Shown piece after piece: positions 20,913-28,001 of a stretch of 64,000 nucleotides of DNA (position 1 is its first letter; each line of letters opens with the position of its first letter). Where the stretch lies: positions 33,703 to 97,702 of the IMG/VR virus record IMGVR_UViG_3300023179_009191; one strand, written 5' to 3'. This DNA comes from a virus. The position numbers were made by a program, and so were the translations under genes. Below the pieces are notes generated by a model. The model was not told the DNA's origin and made no database searches. It was given only the letters and a program-made list of their open reading frames with translations.

Positions 20913-21353
20913 GTGCAAACGTTTAAGGAATTTTATGATTTTTCAAAATTAGCTAATAAAGATAGTAATTTTGAATCTAAGCACTCGAGTAAACTTGATA
21001 AATTACAAATAGCTCTTGATGTAGCTGGATTAGAGCCTACTCAAACACTAGGAGCTATTCCTGATGGTGCAAACGCTGTTATCTCGCTTCTTAGAGCAGC
21101 AGCCTCAAAAGAACCAGATGTAAGAAAAAAACACTTAATTAATGCAGGTATAAGTGCAGTTGGGGTAATACCCTTTGGTGACGTTATTAAAGTTTTAAAA
21201 GTTAAAGGAGCAGCAAAGCCAGTTTTAAAAACAGCTATAAAAGGTGCGCGCCTTGCAAAAAATTATGCAAAGATGCAAAGGCAGCAAAGAGTATCACAAG
21301 TACCTGCTTCTGCTCCTGCTACATCTGCTGTAGCTCAAACTGCGGTAGCATAA
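20913..21353 (+). CDS. Unknown late protein with pre-toxin-like helical pair
   Basis: GTG start by the late-promoter rule. The middle (LGAIPDGANAVISLLRAAASKE, then ISAVGVIPFGDVIKVLKVKGAAK) resembles the Gly/Pro-flanked amphipathic helices that precede toxin domains in polymorphic toxins. Here no toxin follows in the same gene; the C-terminus is Ala/Thr-rich, and the lysozyme gene begins at its stop (TAATG overlap). It may help carry the lysozyme to the wall or sit in the virion. Confidence 0.55.
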   Translation: MQTFKEFYDFSKLANKDSNFESKHSSKLDKLQIALDVAGLEPTQTLGAIPDGANAVISLLRAAASKEPDVRKKHLINAGISAVGVIPFGDVIKVLKVKGAAKPVLKTAIKGARLAKNYAKMQRQQRVSQVPASAPATSAVAQTAVA

Positions 21354-22021
21354 TGCATCCTGAGATTAAACATCAGCTCTACGGTGGTGATGTCTCTGAT
21401 TATTACAAAAAACCTGTACAAAAAGATGTTAAGCAAGAAAATAAAGAGCTTGCTGATATTTACGATACAATTAAAAAGAAACGATTTTTTGTAAAAGAAG
21501 ATGCAGATTTGCCTCCATCTGCAATAATTCAAAAAGCAGAAGATACAAAGCTTACTTTTGATGAAATATTATCATTAATAAAGCAACATGAAGGCTACAG
21601 GCATGAAATGTATCTGGATTCCAGAGGCATTCCTACCATTGGCATTGGGTTTAATTTGACAAGACCTGATGCTAAAAAAATACTGCAACAAGTGGGTGCC
21701 AGTCATGAAAAAATCTTGACCAAACAACAATCACTCTCTGATGATCAGATTCAACAAGTTTTTCAAATTTGTATCAATATAGCTTATCAAGATGCAAAGA
21801 AATGGATGCCCAGTTTTGATTCTCTTCCTAAACACATTAAATTGGCCATTTTAGACATGTCGTTTAACTTGGGATACCCGCGTTTGAGCAAATTTATTAA
21901 AACCAAAGATCACATAATACAAGGCAACTACAGAGATGCTGCACAGGAAATTAAAAGCAGCAAATGGGCTACACAAGTAGGCAACAGAGCCAAAAATATA
22001 GTTAATCTTTTTTCTTCTTAA
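21353..22021 (+). CDS. T4-type lysozyme (GH24 muramidase)
   Basis: 222 residues; the catalytic domain starts near residue 68. Glu80, Asp89 and Thr95 (in KQHEGYR, YLDSRG and PTIGIG) match the E-8x-D-5x-T triad of T4 lysozyme in spacing. It cuts the MurNAc-GlcNAc bond. The first 67 residues are charged and lack a signal peptide, so it needs a holin or is virion-borne. Coupled to the gene before it by an overlapping TAATG. Its last 20 bases overlap the convergent gene. Confidence 0.9.
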   Translation: MHPEIKHQLYGGDVSDYYKKPVQKDVKQENKELADIYDTIKKKRFFVKEDADLPPSAIIQKAEDTKLTFDEILSLIKQHEGYRHEMYLDSRGIPTIGIGFNLTRPDAKKILQQVGASHEKILTKQQSLSDDQIQQVFQICINIAYQDAKKWMPSFDSLPKHIKLAILDMSFNLGYPRLSKFIKTKDHIIQGNYRDAAQEIKSSKWATQVGNRAKNIVNLFSS

Positions 22022-22199
22022 TTTTCTTTTTTTTCTTTGGAAGAATAATGGGCGTGGTTTTCACGGAGCTAGGAAACGTGTTGTTTATGTCACCTGACGT
22101 CATGCCTGTGTCAGGCCCAGCATTTATGGCATTTTGAGACATGGTTCTTTGCACAAATGGAGAAATAAATTCTTCGTAGAAGAACTGTTTAAAGTTCAT
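22002..22199 (-). CDS. Unknown protein with lysine tail (65 aa)
   Basis: Starts MNFKQFFYEEFISPF, typical of small phage virion proteins; the middle is flexible and the end is a run of Lys and Ile. Overlaps the stop of the tail-fibre gene (ATGA-like coupling). Confidence 0.55.
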   Translation of the reverse strand: MNFKQFFYEEFISPFVQRTMSQNAINAGPDTGMTSGDINNTFPSSVKTTPIILPKKKKKIKKKKD

Positions 22200-23377
22200 T
22201 TTTTTTGTTCCAATTTGTCGTTCAATTCTTTGATACTTTCAATGAGCAGGGGTATTAATTTTTGATAATTTACAGCCTTGACACCTGAGTTTCTGCTCTG
22301 TACTGCTTCTGGCACAACTTGTTCAACTTCTTGTGCAATAACACCTGTATCAGCTCCATGCAAGTGTTCATTGCAACCAGGTTTCCAATCAAAATTATAG
22401 CCTGAAATTTTATTTAATTTTTGCAAAGGTGTTTCAATTTTTTTGATATTTTGCTTCATGGTCACATCTGAAGTATAGAAAGCAATGATATCACCATCTG
22501 AAATTATGGTGCTCTTGGAGCATAATGTGCCAGTAACAGTGGTAGGAACACTTATGTTCACTTTGCTACTAGCCAGTGTCATGTAATTAGAATCAATGCT
22601 AAAAGTAGCTCCTGCTGGTATATTCACAACAGTAATACCATTGCTTCCTGTGAGTGTAGAGGCTGCAATAACTTCATTTATATTGATGGCTGATAAGGTA
22701 GAAGAGCTGATCCTGCCTACCACTTGATTGGGTTGCACAGACAAGATTGCTGGGCCAGCAACACCATTGGTAATATTTGCATACAGTGAGTTGGCTGCAA
22801 TGTGTTGCAAGTTGGTATTTGCAACTCCTGTGGAAACAGAACCTAGTGCAATTGCAATTTGAGCAGCAGCAGAAGGCTTTACAATTGTCAATCCATCCAC
22901 TGCATTGCTGTTTAATTTTGTAACAGTAACAGCTTGTGTTTGCAAATTTAATTGCTGGTTTGCATCATAAAAAAATTCAGATGAATTTATGAGAGTGCCC
23001 ACATCATAGGCTTGAAAATCAGATGATAGAGGCACATTGGATGAACTGTAGTTGGATCTGGCAGAAAGACTATAAATGGTTCGTGTGGATTTATCAAAAA
23101 TTATGTCTCCTTTTTCTGATCCACTCAGAGCAAGCACATTGTATGCCTGTTGACTGAAACCTGAATTGTTATAATTGCCAAACAATGCATTCACAGCACC
23201 TAAATTTCTCATGCCCACTGCAATGCCACCATATTGACCATTGCCTATGTACAGTCTCTGTGTATCAATACAATAGGCAGGTTCTCCTATTTCAAAAGCG
23301 ATGCCTGTGGTGTTTGTTGTTCTTCTCTGTGCATCAAAGCCTCTTCTTATGATAATCTTAGTAATATCGTTTGGCAT
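22196..23377 (-). CDS. Tail fibre/spike with S74 intramolecular chaperone (393 aa)
   Basis: The N-terminus (KIIIRRGFDAQRRT...IGEPAYCIDTQRLYIGNG) is the 'baseplate-proximal' start seen in many phage fibres. The centre is repetitive beta, Ser/Asn/Thr-rich. From about residue 305, SDVTMKQNIKKIETPLQKL, GVIAQEV and KAVNYQKLIPLLIESIKEL form the Peptidase_S74 domain, which folds the trimer and then cuts itself off; Ser and Lys of SDVTMK are the expected dyad. A late promoter lies 9 bases upstream. It probably binds the host surface. Confidence 0.85.
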   Translation of the reverse strand: MPNDITKIIIRRGFDAQRRTTNTTGIAFEIGEPAYCIDTQRLYIGNGQYGGIAVGMRNLGAVNALFGNYNNSGFSQQAYNVLALSGSEKGDIIFDKSTRTIYSLSARSNYSSSNVPLSSDFQAYDVGTLINSSEFFYDANQQLNLQTQAVTVTKLNSNAVDGLTIVKPSAAAQIAIALGSVSTGVANTNLQHIAANSLYANITNGVAGPAILSVQPNQVVGRISSSTLSAININEVIAASTLTGSNGITVVNIPAGATFSIDSNYMTLASSKVNISVPTTVTGTLCSKSTIISDGDIIAFYTSDVTMKQNIKKIETPLQKLNKISGYNFDWKPGCNEHLHGADTGVIAQEVEQVVPEAVQSRNSGVKAVNYQKLIPLLIESIKELNDKLEQKK

Positions 23378-23386
23378 GATTTAAAT

Positions 23387-23394
23387 TATTTATA
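23387..23394 (-). promoter_or_regulatory. T4-type late promoter
   Basis: TATAAATA on the minus strand, 9 bases before ATG 23377. It faces the late promoters of the 23420 gene. Confidence 0.7.
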
Positions 23395-23406
23395 TAAAAG
23401 TATAAA

Positions 23407-23414
23407 TATAAATA
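23407..23414 (+). promoter_or_regulatory. T4-type late promoter (tandem)
   Basis: TATAAATA, 5 bases before ATG 23420. A second overlapping copy is at 23401-23408. Confidence 0.8.
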
Positions 23415-23419
23415 TAATA

Positions 23420-23656
23420 ATGACATCCAAAAACATGTATTCTGCTGTTTTAGATAGAAATACAGTCAAAGTATTCAATGTGGTCTCTGGTGCTAAAGAG
23501 TATACCATCAACTTAGGATCAGATACAGTAGTCAGCGGGCCTGTAATTTCTGGAGAAACACTTAGTTTTGTGGCTAAAAATTTTAAAGGTGAAACCAGGG
23601 GCAAAGTATATAATTTAGCCAAGGGTAACCTAAAGTACAGTTTCAGTGTGAGATGA
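23420..23656 (+). CDS. Unknown small late protein (78 aa)
   Basis: Start chosen at ATG 23420 by the late-promoter rule. All-beta pattern of short strands (VKVFNVVSG, YTINLGSD, LSFVAKN, KVYNLAKG), like one or two blades of a repeat domain. Probably a virion decoration protein. Confidence 0.6.
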   Translation: MTSKNMYSAVLDRNTVKVFNVVSGAKEYTINLGSDTVVSGPVISGETLSFVAKNFKGETRGKVYNLAKGNLKYSFSVR

Positions 23657-23657
23657 T

Positions 23658-24044
23658 ATGAAAAGACACAGCTCCAACAACATAACCACCATAAAAAAAG
23701 ATTTAGCTGCACTCTATAAAACAGTTTATCAAGGCAATGGTACGCCTTCTATTGTCAATCAAATAACAAAATTAAATGAACAAGTTAAATCTCTGGAACA
23801 AAAGATGGATACAAAGTTTGAAGGCTTTGAAACTGAAATGAGCCTTAAATTTAAGAACATTACCGACGTGGTCACAGAAAAATTCACAAATTTAAGTGAT
23901 CAAATAGAAAGAGAGTTTAATTCAGAAAAACTAATAACTGATAAAAAATGGAGCCATAAAACTTCCATTACCACTGCTTTGCTTGCTTCTGTTACCTCTG
24001 TTTTTGTTGTTTTTATTACAGAAGTTTTGAAAAGATTACATTGA
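23658..24044 (+). CDS. Coiled-coil protein with C-terminal membrane helix, possible holin
   Basis: One base after the upstream stop. A long coiled coil (about 28-90) is followed by one hydrophobic helix (about 104-123) and a basic end. Phage XhlA-like proteins and some class III holins have this order. Distance from the lysozyme (with fibre genes between) leaves this open. Confidence 0.55.
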   Translation: MKRHSSNNITTIKKDLAALYKTVYQGNGTPSIVNQITKLNEQVKSLEQKMDTKFEGFETEMSLKFKNITDVVTEKFTNLSDQIEREFNSEKLITDKKWSHKTSITTALLASVTSVFVVFITEVLKRLH

Positions 24045-24118
24045 TTTCCTGTAAAGTATCTTTATTATTTTGAATGTGATGCATTTAAAAATTTTTTCTA
24101 ATTTTTATTCCTTTAAAG

Positions 24119-24126
24119 AATAAATT
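24119..24126 (+). promoter_or_regulatory. T4-type late promoter
   Basis: AATAAATT, 5 bases before ATG 24132. One mismatch to the common box. Confidence 0.55.
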
Positions 24127-24131
24127 ATTTC

Positions 24132-26402
24132 ATGGCTATGAGTTCTGGAACTACTGTGAGAAAGAGAGATGGAGAAGTTGAAAAATTTAATATTGAGAAA
24201 ATTAATAAGGTTATTAGTTGGGCTACCGACAACATTTCTGGTGTTAGTTTGTCAGACATTGAAATTAATGCCAATCTGAACATTGTTGACAATATTAGCA
24301 CCCGCGAGATACATCAAGTGCTAATTGAATCTGCTGCAAATTTAATTTCCTTGGAGACGCCCAATTATCAATATGTTGCTGCTCGGTTACAAAATTATCA
24401 GCTCAGAAAAGATGTGTGGGGTGGCAAGCATGCGCCCAGACTTCTGGATGTAGTTAATACTGGCATTAAAAATAAAATTTATGATCCAATAATTTTGCAA
24501 AAATACACAGCTAATGAAATTAATAAAATTGGAGAATTTATTGATCATGATAGGGATTTTATTTTTACATATGCAGGCATCAAGCAATTGTGTGACAAAT
24601 ATTTGATTAAAAACAGAGTGACTGATGTGATTTATGAAACGCCGCAATTTGCTTATATTCTCATTGCTGCATATGGTTTTATAAACTACCCTAAGGAAAC
24701 GCGCCTGGAGTATGTGAGAAGATTTTACAATGCTATTTCTAAGCATAAAATTAATTTGCCTACCCCGGTTATGGCCGGTCTTAGAACTAATTCCAAAAGC
24801 TATGCAAGTTGTTGTTTGATTGGTGTAGATGACAATAAGGAGTCTATTACTGCATCCAGTACAGCTATTTCCATTGCTACTGCCAGTCGGTGTGGCATAG
24901 GCATTGATGTTTCCAGGATAAGAGCTATTGGGGCTCCAGTGAACAATGGTGAAGTGGTGCACACTGGTGTCATACCGTTCTTAAAAATATTTGAAGCATC
25001 AGTTAAAGCATGGCAGCAAAATGGTTTACGCGGAGGTAGCGCTACCACCAATGTCATGTGGTGGCATTATGAGATAGAAGATATTGTTGTTTTAAAGAAT
25101 AATGCTGGGACAGATGATAACAGGGTGCGTAAATTAGATTATACTGTAGGCATGTCCAAGCTTTTTTATGACAGGGTTTTAAAGAATGAAGAGGTCACAT
25201 TGTTCTCCCCTCATGAGGTTCCTGAGCTTTGGGATGCTTGGGGCACATCAAAGTTTGATAAAACATACAAAGAATTAGAAGAAAATAAAAAAATAAAGTT
25301 TAAAAGGAAAGTTTCAGCTCGCAAGCTCTTTGGTCTCATAGTAAAAGAAAGAGTTGAAACTGGTAGGATCTATATTCTCAATGTTGATAATGCCAATGAA
25401 CATGGCGCATGGCTAGACAAGGTAACCATGAGTAATTTGTGTACTGAGGTCATTCACCCCACTGTTCCTCTCAAAGATTTTCATGATACAGATGCTGAGA
25501 TAGGCATGTGCATTCTATCTGCAATAAACATGCTAGAAATTAAAGATTGGAAAGACTTGGAAAAAACTTCAGACTTGGCAGTAAGATTCTTGGAAGAAAT
25601 AATTGATATACAAACATATTTTAACAAAGCTGCAGAAAATTTTGCCAAGAAGAGAAGAAGTTTGGGCATTGGTATTACTAACTTAGCAGCATATTTTGCT
25701 AAGAATGAAGTTACATATGGTTCCAGACATTCTCTTGTTTTACTGGATGAATGGATGGAGCATTTTCAATATTATCTGCTCAAGTCTAGCATGGCATTAG
25801 CCAGGGAAAGAGGAAGGTGTGAAAAATTTGAAAGAACCAAGTATGCCAAGGGAATTTTGCCAGTGGATAGTTACAAGAGCAAGGTGGATGATATAGTTAA
25901 AAGAAAGTTTGCTTTAAATTGGAATGAATTGAGAGAAGAAATTAAGATGCATGGGCTCAGACACTCCACTCTTTCCAGCTGCATGCCTTGTGAATCTAGC
26001 TCTGTTGTTCAATGCTCCACCAATGGTGTTGAGCCTGTCAGATCTTTAATTACATTTAAAACATCCAAAATGGGCAAATTGCCTGTGTTGGTTCCCGGCA
26101 TTGGGAAATATGAAGACAAGTATGAGTTAGCATATAATTTTAAAGATAATATAGGCATTTTGAATGTTAATGCAGTAATTCAAAAGTATTTAGACATGGC
26201 CATATCTACTAATGTTTATTATAATTACAGTCACTATGAGAATCATATTCTGCCCGATAGTAAAGTAATGAAGGAATTGCTGTATGCATACAGCATGGGT
26301 CTTATAAGTTTATACTATAATAATACTGATGATGGCGACAAAGAGCAAGTTGTTGATGCTGCAAAAGAAGTAGATTGCTCCAGTGGAGCTTGCAAATTAT
26401 AA
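24132..26402 (+). CDS. nrdA: Ribonucleotide reductase class Ia, alpha subunit
   Basis: 756 residues, the full family length. The N-terminal ATP-cone (VRKRDGEVEKFN) is present. SCCLIGVDD holds the first redox Cys, NLCTEV the catalytic Cys and Glu, and SCMPCESSSVVQCSTNGVEP the late conserved loop; the tail ends CSSGACKL, the shuttling Cys pair. It reduces NDPs to dNDPs for phage DNA synthesis, with NrdB supplying the radical. A second ATG two codons in is possible. It carries a late-type box, unlike T4 where nrd genes are early or middle. Confidence 0.95.
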   Translation: MAMSSGTTVRKRDGEVEKFNIEKINKVISWATDNISGVSLSDIEINANLNIVDNISTREIHQVLIESAANLISLETPNYQYVAARLQNYQLRKDVWGGKHAPRLLDVVNTGIKNKIYDPIILQKYTANEINKIGEFIDHDRDFIFTYAGIKQLCDKYLIKNRVTDVIYETPQFAYILIAAYGFINYPKETRLEYVRRFYNAISKHKINLPTPVMAGLRTNSKSYASCCLIGVDDNKESITASSTAISIATASRCGIGIDVSRIRAIGAPVNNGEVVHTGVIPFLKIFEASVKAWQQNGLRGGSATTNVMWWHYEIEDIVVLKNNAGTDDNRVRKLDYTVGMSKLFYDRVLKNEEVTLFSPHEVPELWDAWGTSKFDKTYKELEENKKIKFKRKVSARKLFGLIVKERVETGRIYILNVDNANEHGAWLDKVTMSNLCTEVIHPTVPLKDFHDTDAEIGMCILSAINMLEIKDWKDLEKTSDLAVRFLEEIIDIQTYFNKAAENFAKKRRSLGIGITNLAAYFAKNEVTYGSRHSLVLLDEWMEHFQYYLLKSSMALARERGRCEKFERTKYAKGILPVDSYKSKVDDIVKRKFALNWNELREEIKMHGLRHSTLSSCMPCESSSVVQCSTNGVEPVRSLITFKTSKMGKLPVLVPGIGKYEDKYELAYNFKDNIGILNVNAVIQKYLDMAISTNVYYNYSHYENHILPDSKVMKELLYAYSMGLISLYYNNTDDGDKEQVVDAAKEVDCSSGACKL

Positions 26403-26405
26403 ATA
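26398..26405 (+). promoter_or_regulatory. T4-type late promoter
   Basis: TATAAATA overlapping the end of nrdA; 5 bases before TTG 26411 and 14 before ATG 26420. Confidence 0.65.
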
Positions 26406-26410
26406 TATAA

Positions 26411-27484
26411 TTGTACTCCATGAAGTCAGTTCTTAATATTAAAAACATAGACTATACCAAACAGCCTCTGTTTTTTGGGGAAGATTTAAATCTGCAAAGA
26501 TATGATCGTTTTAAATATCCCATATTTTTTGAGTTGTTCAAAAAGCAAGAAGAATTTTTTTGGTGGCCACATGAAATAAGCTTACAAAAAGACCGCAATG
26601 ACTACAAAGAGCTCAAGGGTTCAGAAAGGTTTGTTTTTGATAATAATCTCAAGTTTCAAACACTGGGTGATAGCATGCTGTCCAGATCCATTCATTCATT
26701 AAAAGATTATGTATCTAATCCAGAATTAGAAATTTGCATGAATACCTGGCAGCGCTTTGAAGGTATTCATAGCTACAGTTATTCATATTTGCTTAACAAC
26801 GTGCATCCTGATGCATCATCATTTTTCGATAGCATCATGGAAGACAAGGAAATAGTATCCAGGGCAGAATTAATACGTAATAATTTTGATAAAATTTTAG
26901 GTGATGATGAAAAGAAAGATTTAAAACAAAAAGTTTTTGATTGTATTCTATCTGTTAATGTTATGGAAGGATTGGTTTTTTATGTTAGCTTTGCTTGTAG
27001 TTTTTATTTTGGCTACAGAGGCATCATGGAAGGCAATGCTAAGATCATTAAATTTATTCAGAGAGATGAATCACAGCACTTTGCTACTACACAAAATTTA
27101 ATTAAAATTTTAAGAGAAGAGGATAAGGAAGGATTTACTAGCATAGTAAAAAAGAGTGAAGATAAGATTTATGCATTTTATGAACAAGCAGCTAAAAATG
27201 AAATTGAATGGTCTGAGTATTTGTTTAGTAAAGGCTCTTTGCTTGGATTGAATGCTGAAGTATTGGGAGGGTATGCCAAATGGCTGTGTGATGCAAGGTT
27301 GCGTTCCCTGGGGTACAAGAAGATTTTTAATCAAAAAAACAATCCCATAGCAGGGTGGTTGGATAGCTATCTAGATAGTAGCAAGGTTCAAGTTGCTCCA
27401 CAGGAAACAGAAATTTCTGCTTATAAGATTGGTGCACGTGACACATCAGTTTCTGATGATGACTTTAATGACATAGAATTGTGA
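26411..27484 (+). CDS. nrdB: Ribonucleotide reductase class Ia, beta subunit
   Basis: 357 residues; Asp84, Glu114 and His117 and the radical Tyr121 (counted from ATG 26420, in TLGDSM and FEGIHSYSY) correspond to E. coli D84, E115, H118 and Y122, so the diiron-tyrosyl radical site is intact. Two starts are possible: TTG 26411 fits the 5-base late-promoter rule, ATG 26420 is the usual codon. It pairs with NrdA. The stop overlaps the GTG of the next gene. Confidence 0.93.
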   Translation: MYSMKSVLNIKNIDYTKQPLFFGEDLNLQRYDRFKYPIFFELFKKQEEFFWWPHEISLQKDRNDYKELKGSERFVFDNNLKFQTLGDSMLSRSIHSLKDYVSNPELEICMNTWQRFEGIHSYSYSYLLNNVHPDASSFFDSIMEDKEIVSRAELIRNNFDKILGDDEKKDLKQKVFDCILSVNVMEGLVFYVSFACSFYFGYRGIMEGNAKIIKFIQRDESQHFATTQNLIKILREEDKEGFTSIVKKSEDKIYAFYEQAAKNEIEWSEYLFSKGSLLGLNAEVLGGYAKWLCDARLRSLGYKKIFNQKNNPIAGWLDSYLDSSKVQVAPQETEISAYKIGARDTSVSDDDFNDIEL

Positions 27485-27711
27485 TAACCACAGAATTTAA
27501 AAAAAATTGTACTGCTGAAGAATTGGGGTTACTATATTTAATTTTAATTGATGGGTTTTCTTATTGTAACTATGAACCTTCATTTGATTGTTTATCTTTT
27601 TTGCGCATTAATATGGCTATAAAAAAATTAGATGAATTAAAGAATAAGATAAAACCTGAAAATCTGCCTGTAGTTGATTCACTTCAAAAAAAGTTAACCC
27701 TAGAAATATAA
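27481..27711 (+). CDS. Unknown protein downstream of nrdB (76 aa)
   Basis: GTGA overlap couples it to nrdB. Helical, with ELGLLYLILIDGFSY near the start. No family recognised; the position suggests a role with the reductase, but that is inference. Confidence 0.55.
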   Translation: MITTEFKKNCTAEELGLLYLILIDGFSYCNYEPSFDCLSFLRINMAIKKLDELKNKIKPENLPVVDSLQKKLTLEI

Positions 27712-27739
27712 ATAAAATCGAAGGAGCAGTTGTACTTAG

Positions 27740-27790
27740 TCTACACTAGGGGTGGGTTGGTGGGAACCTGAGAAAGGTTACTAGTGTAGA
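27740..27790 (+). ncRNA. Strong intergenic RNA stem-loop
   Basis: TCTACACTAG (27740-27749) pairs perfectly with CTAGTGTAGA (27781-27790). Inside, AACCT/AGGTT (27765-27769 with 27775-27779) forms a second hairpin with a GAGAA loop, leaving a G-rich single strand (GGGTGGGTTGGTGGG). No T-run follows. It could be a separate small RNA, an RNA-stability element for the nrd transcript, or a G-rich structure. Confidence 0.6.
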
Positions 27791-27805
27791 GAATAGGCTT
27801 TTGTA

Positions 27806-27813
27806 AATAAATA
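27806..27813 (+). promoter_or_regulatory. T4-type late promoter
   Basis: AATAAATA, 5 bases before ATG 27819. Confidence 0.75.
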
Positions 27814-27818
27814 TTTTT

Positions 27819-28001
27819 ATGGCAGCATTATCTGCTATAGAAAATACTGCATTGTATAGAAAGTTCTTGGAAGAGAGGGAACACATTTTAAGAAACAAAT
27901 GGTTCATGTCTGAGAAAGAAGGGCATGATGTTGGTTTTGAAAGAGCTTTATTAAATTGGGTGAGCAATTTTAGAAACAAATGGTTACAAGATAACAAATA
28001 A
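27819..28001 (+). CDS. Small conserved late protein (60 aa)
   Basis: A charged helical protein: YRKFLEEREHILRNKWFMSEKEGHD then a W-rich helix. From memory, the 'KWxxSExxGHDVGxExA' pattern recurs in phage and bacterial proteins of unknown role. Its stop meets the convergent baseplate gene. Confidence 0.6.
   Translation: MAALSAIENTALYRKFLEEREHILRNKWFMSEKEGHDVGFERALLNWVSNFRNKWLQDNK

Noticed and set aside
24387-24962. 191-aa minus-strand ORF inside nrdA
   Set aside because: Shadow of a full-length, strongly conserved enzyme gene.
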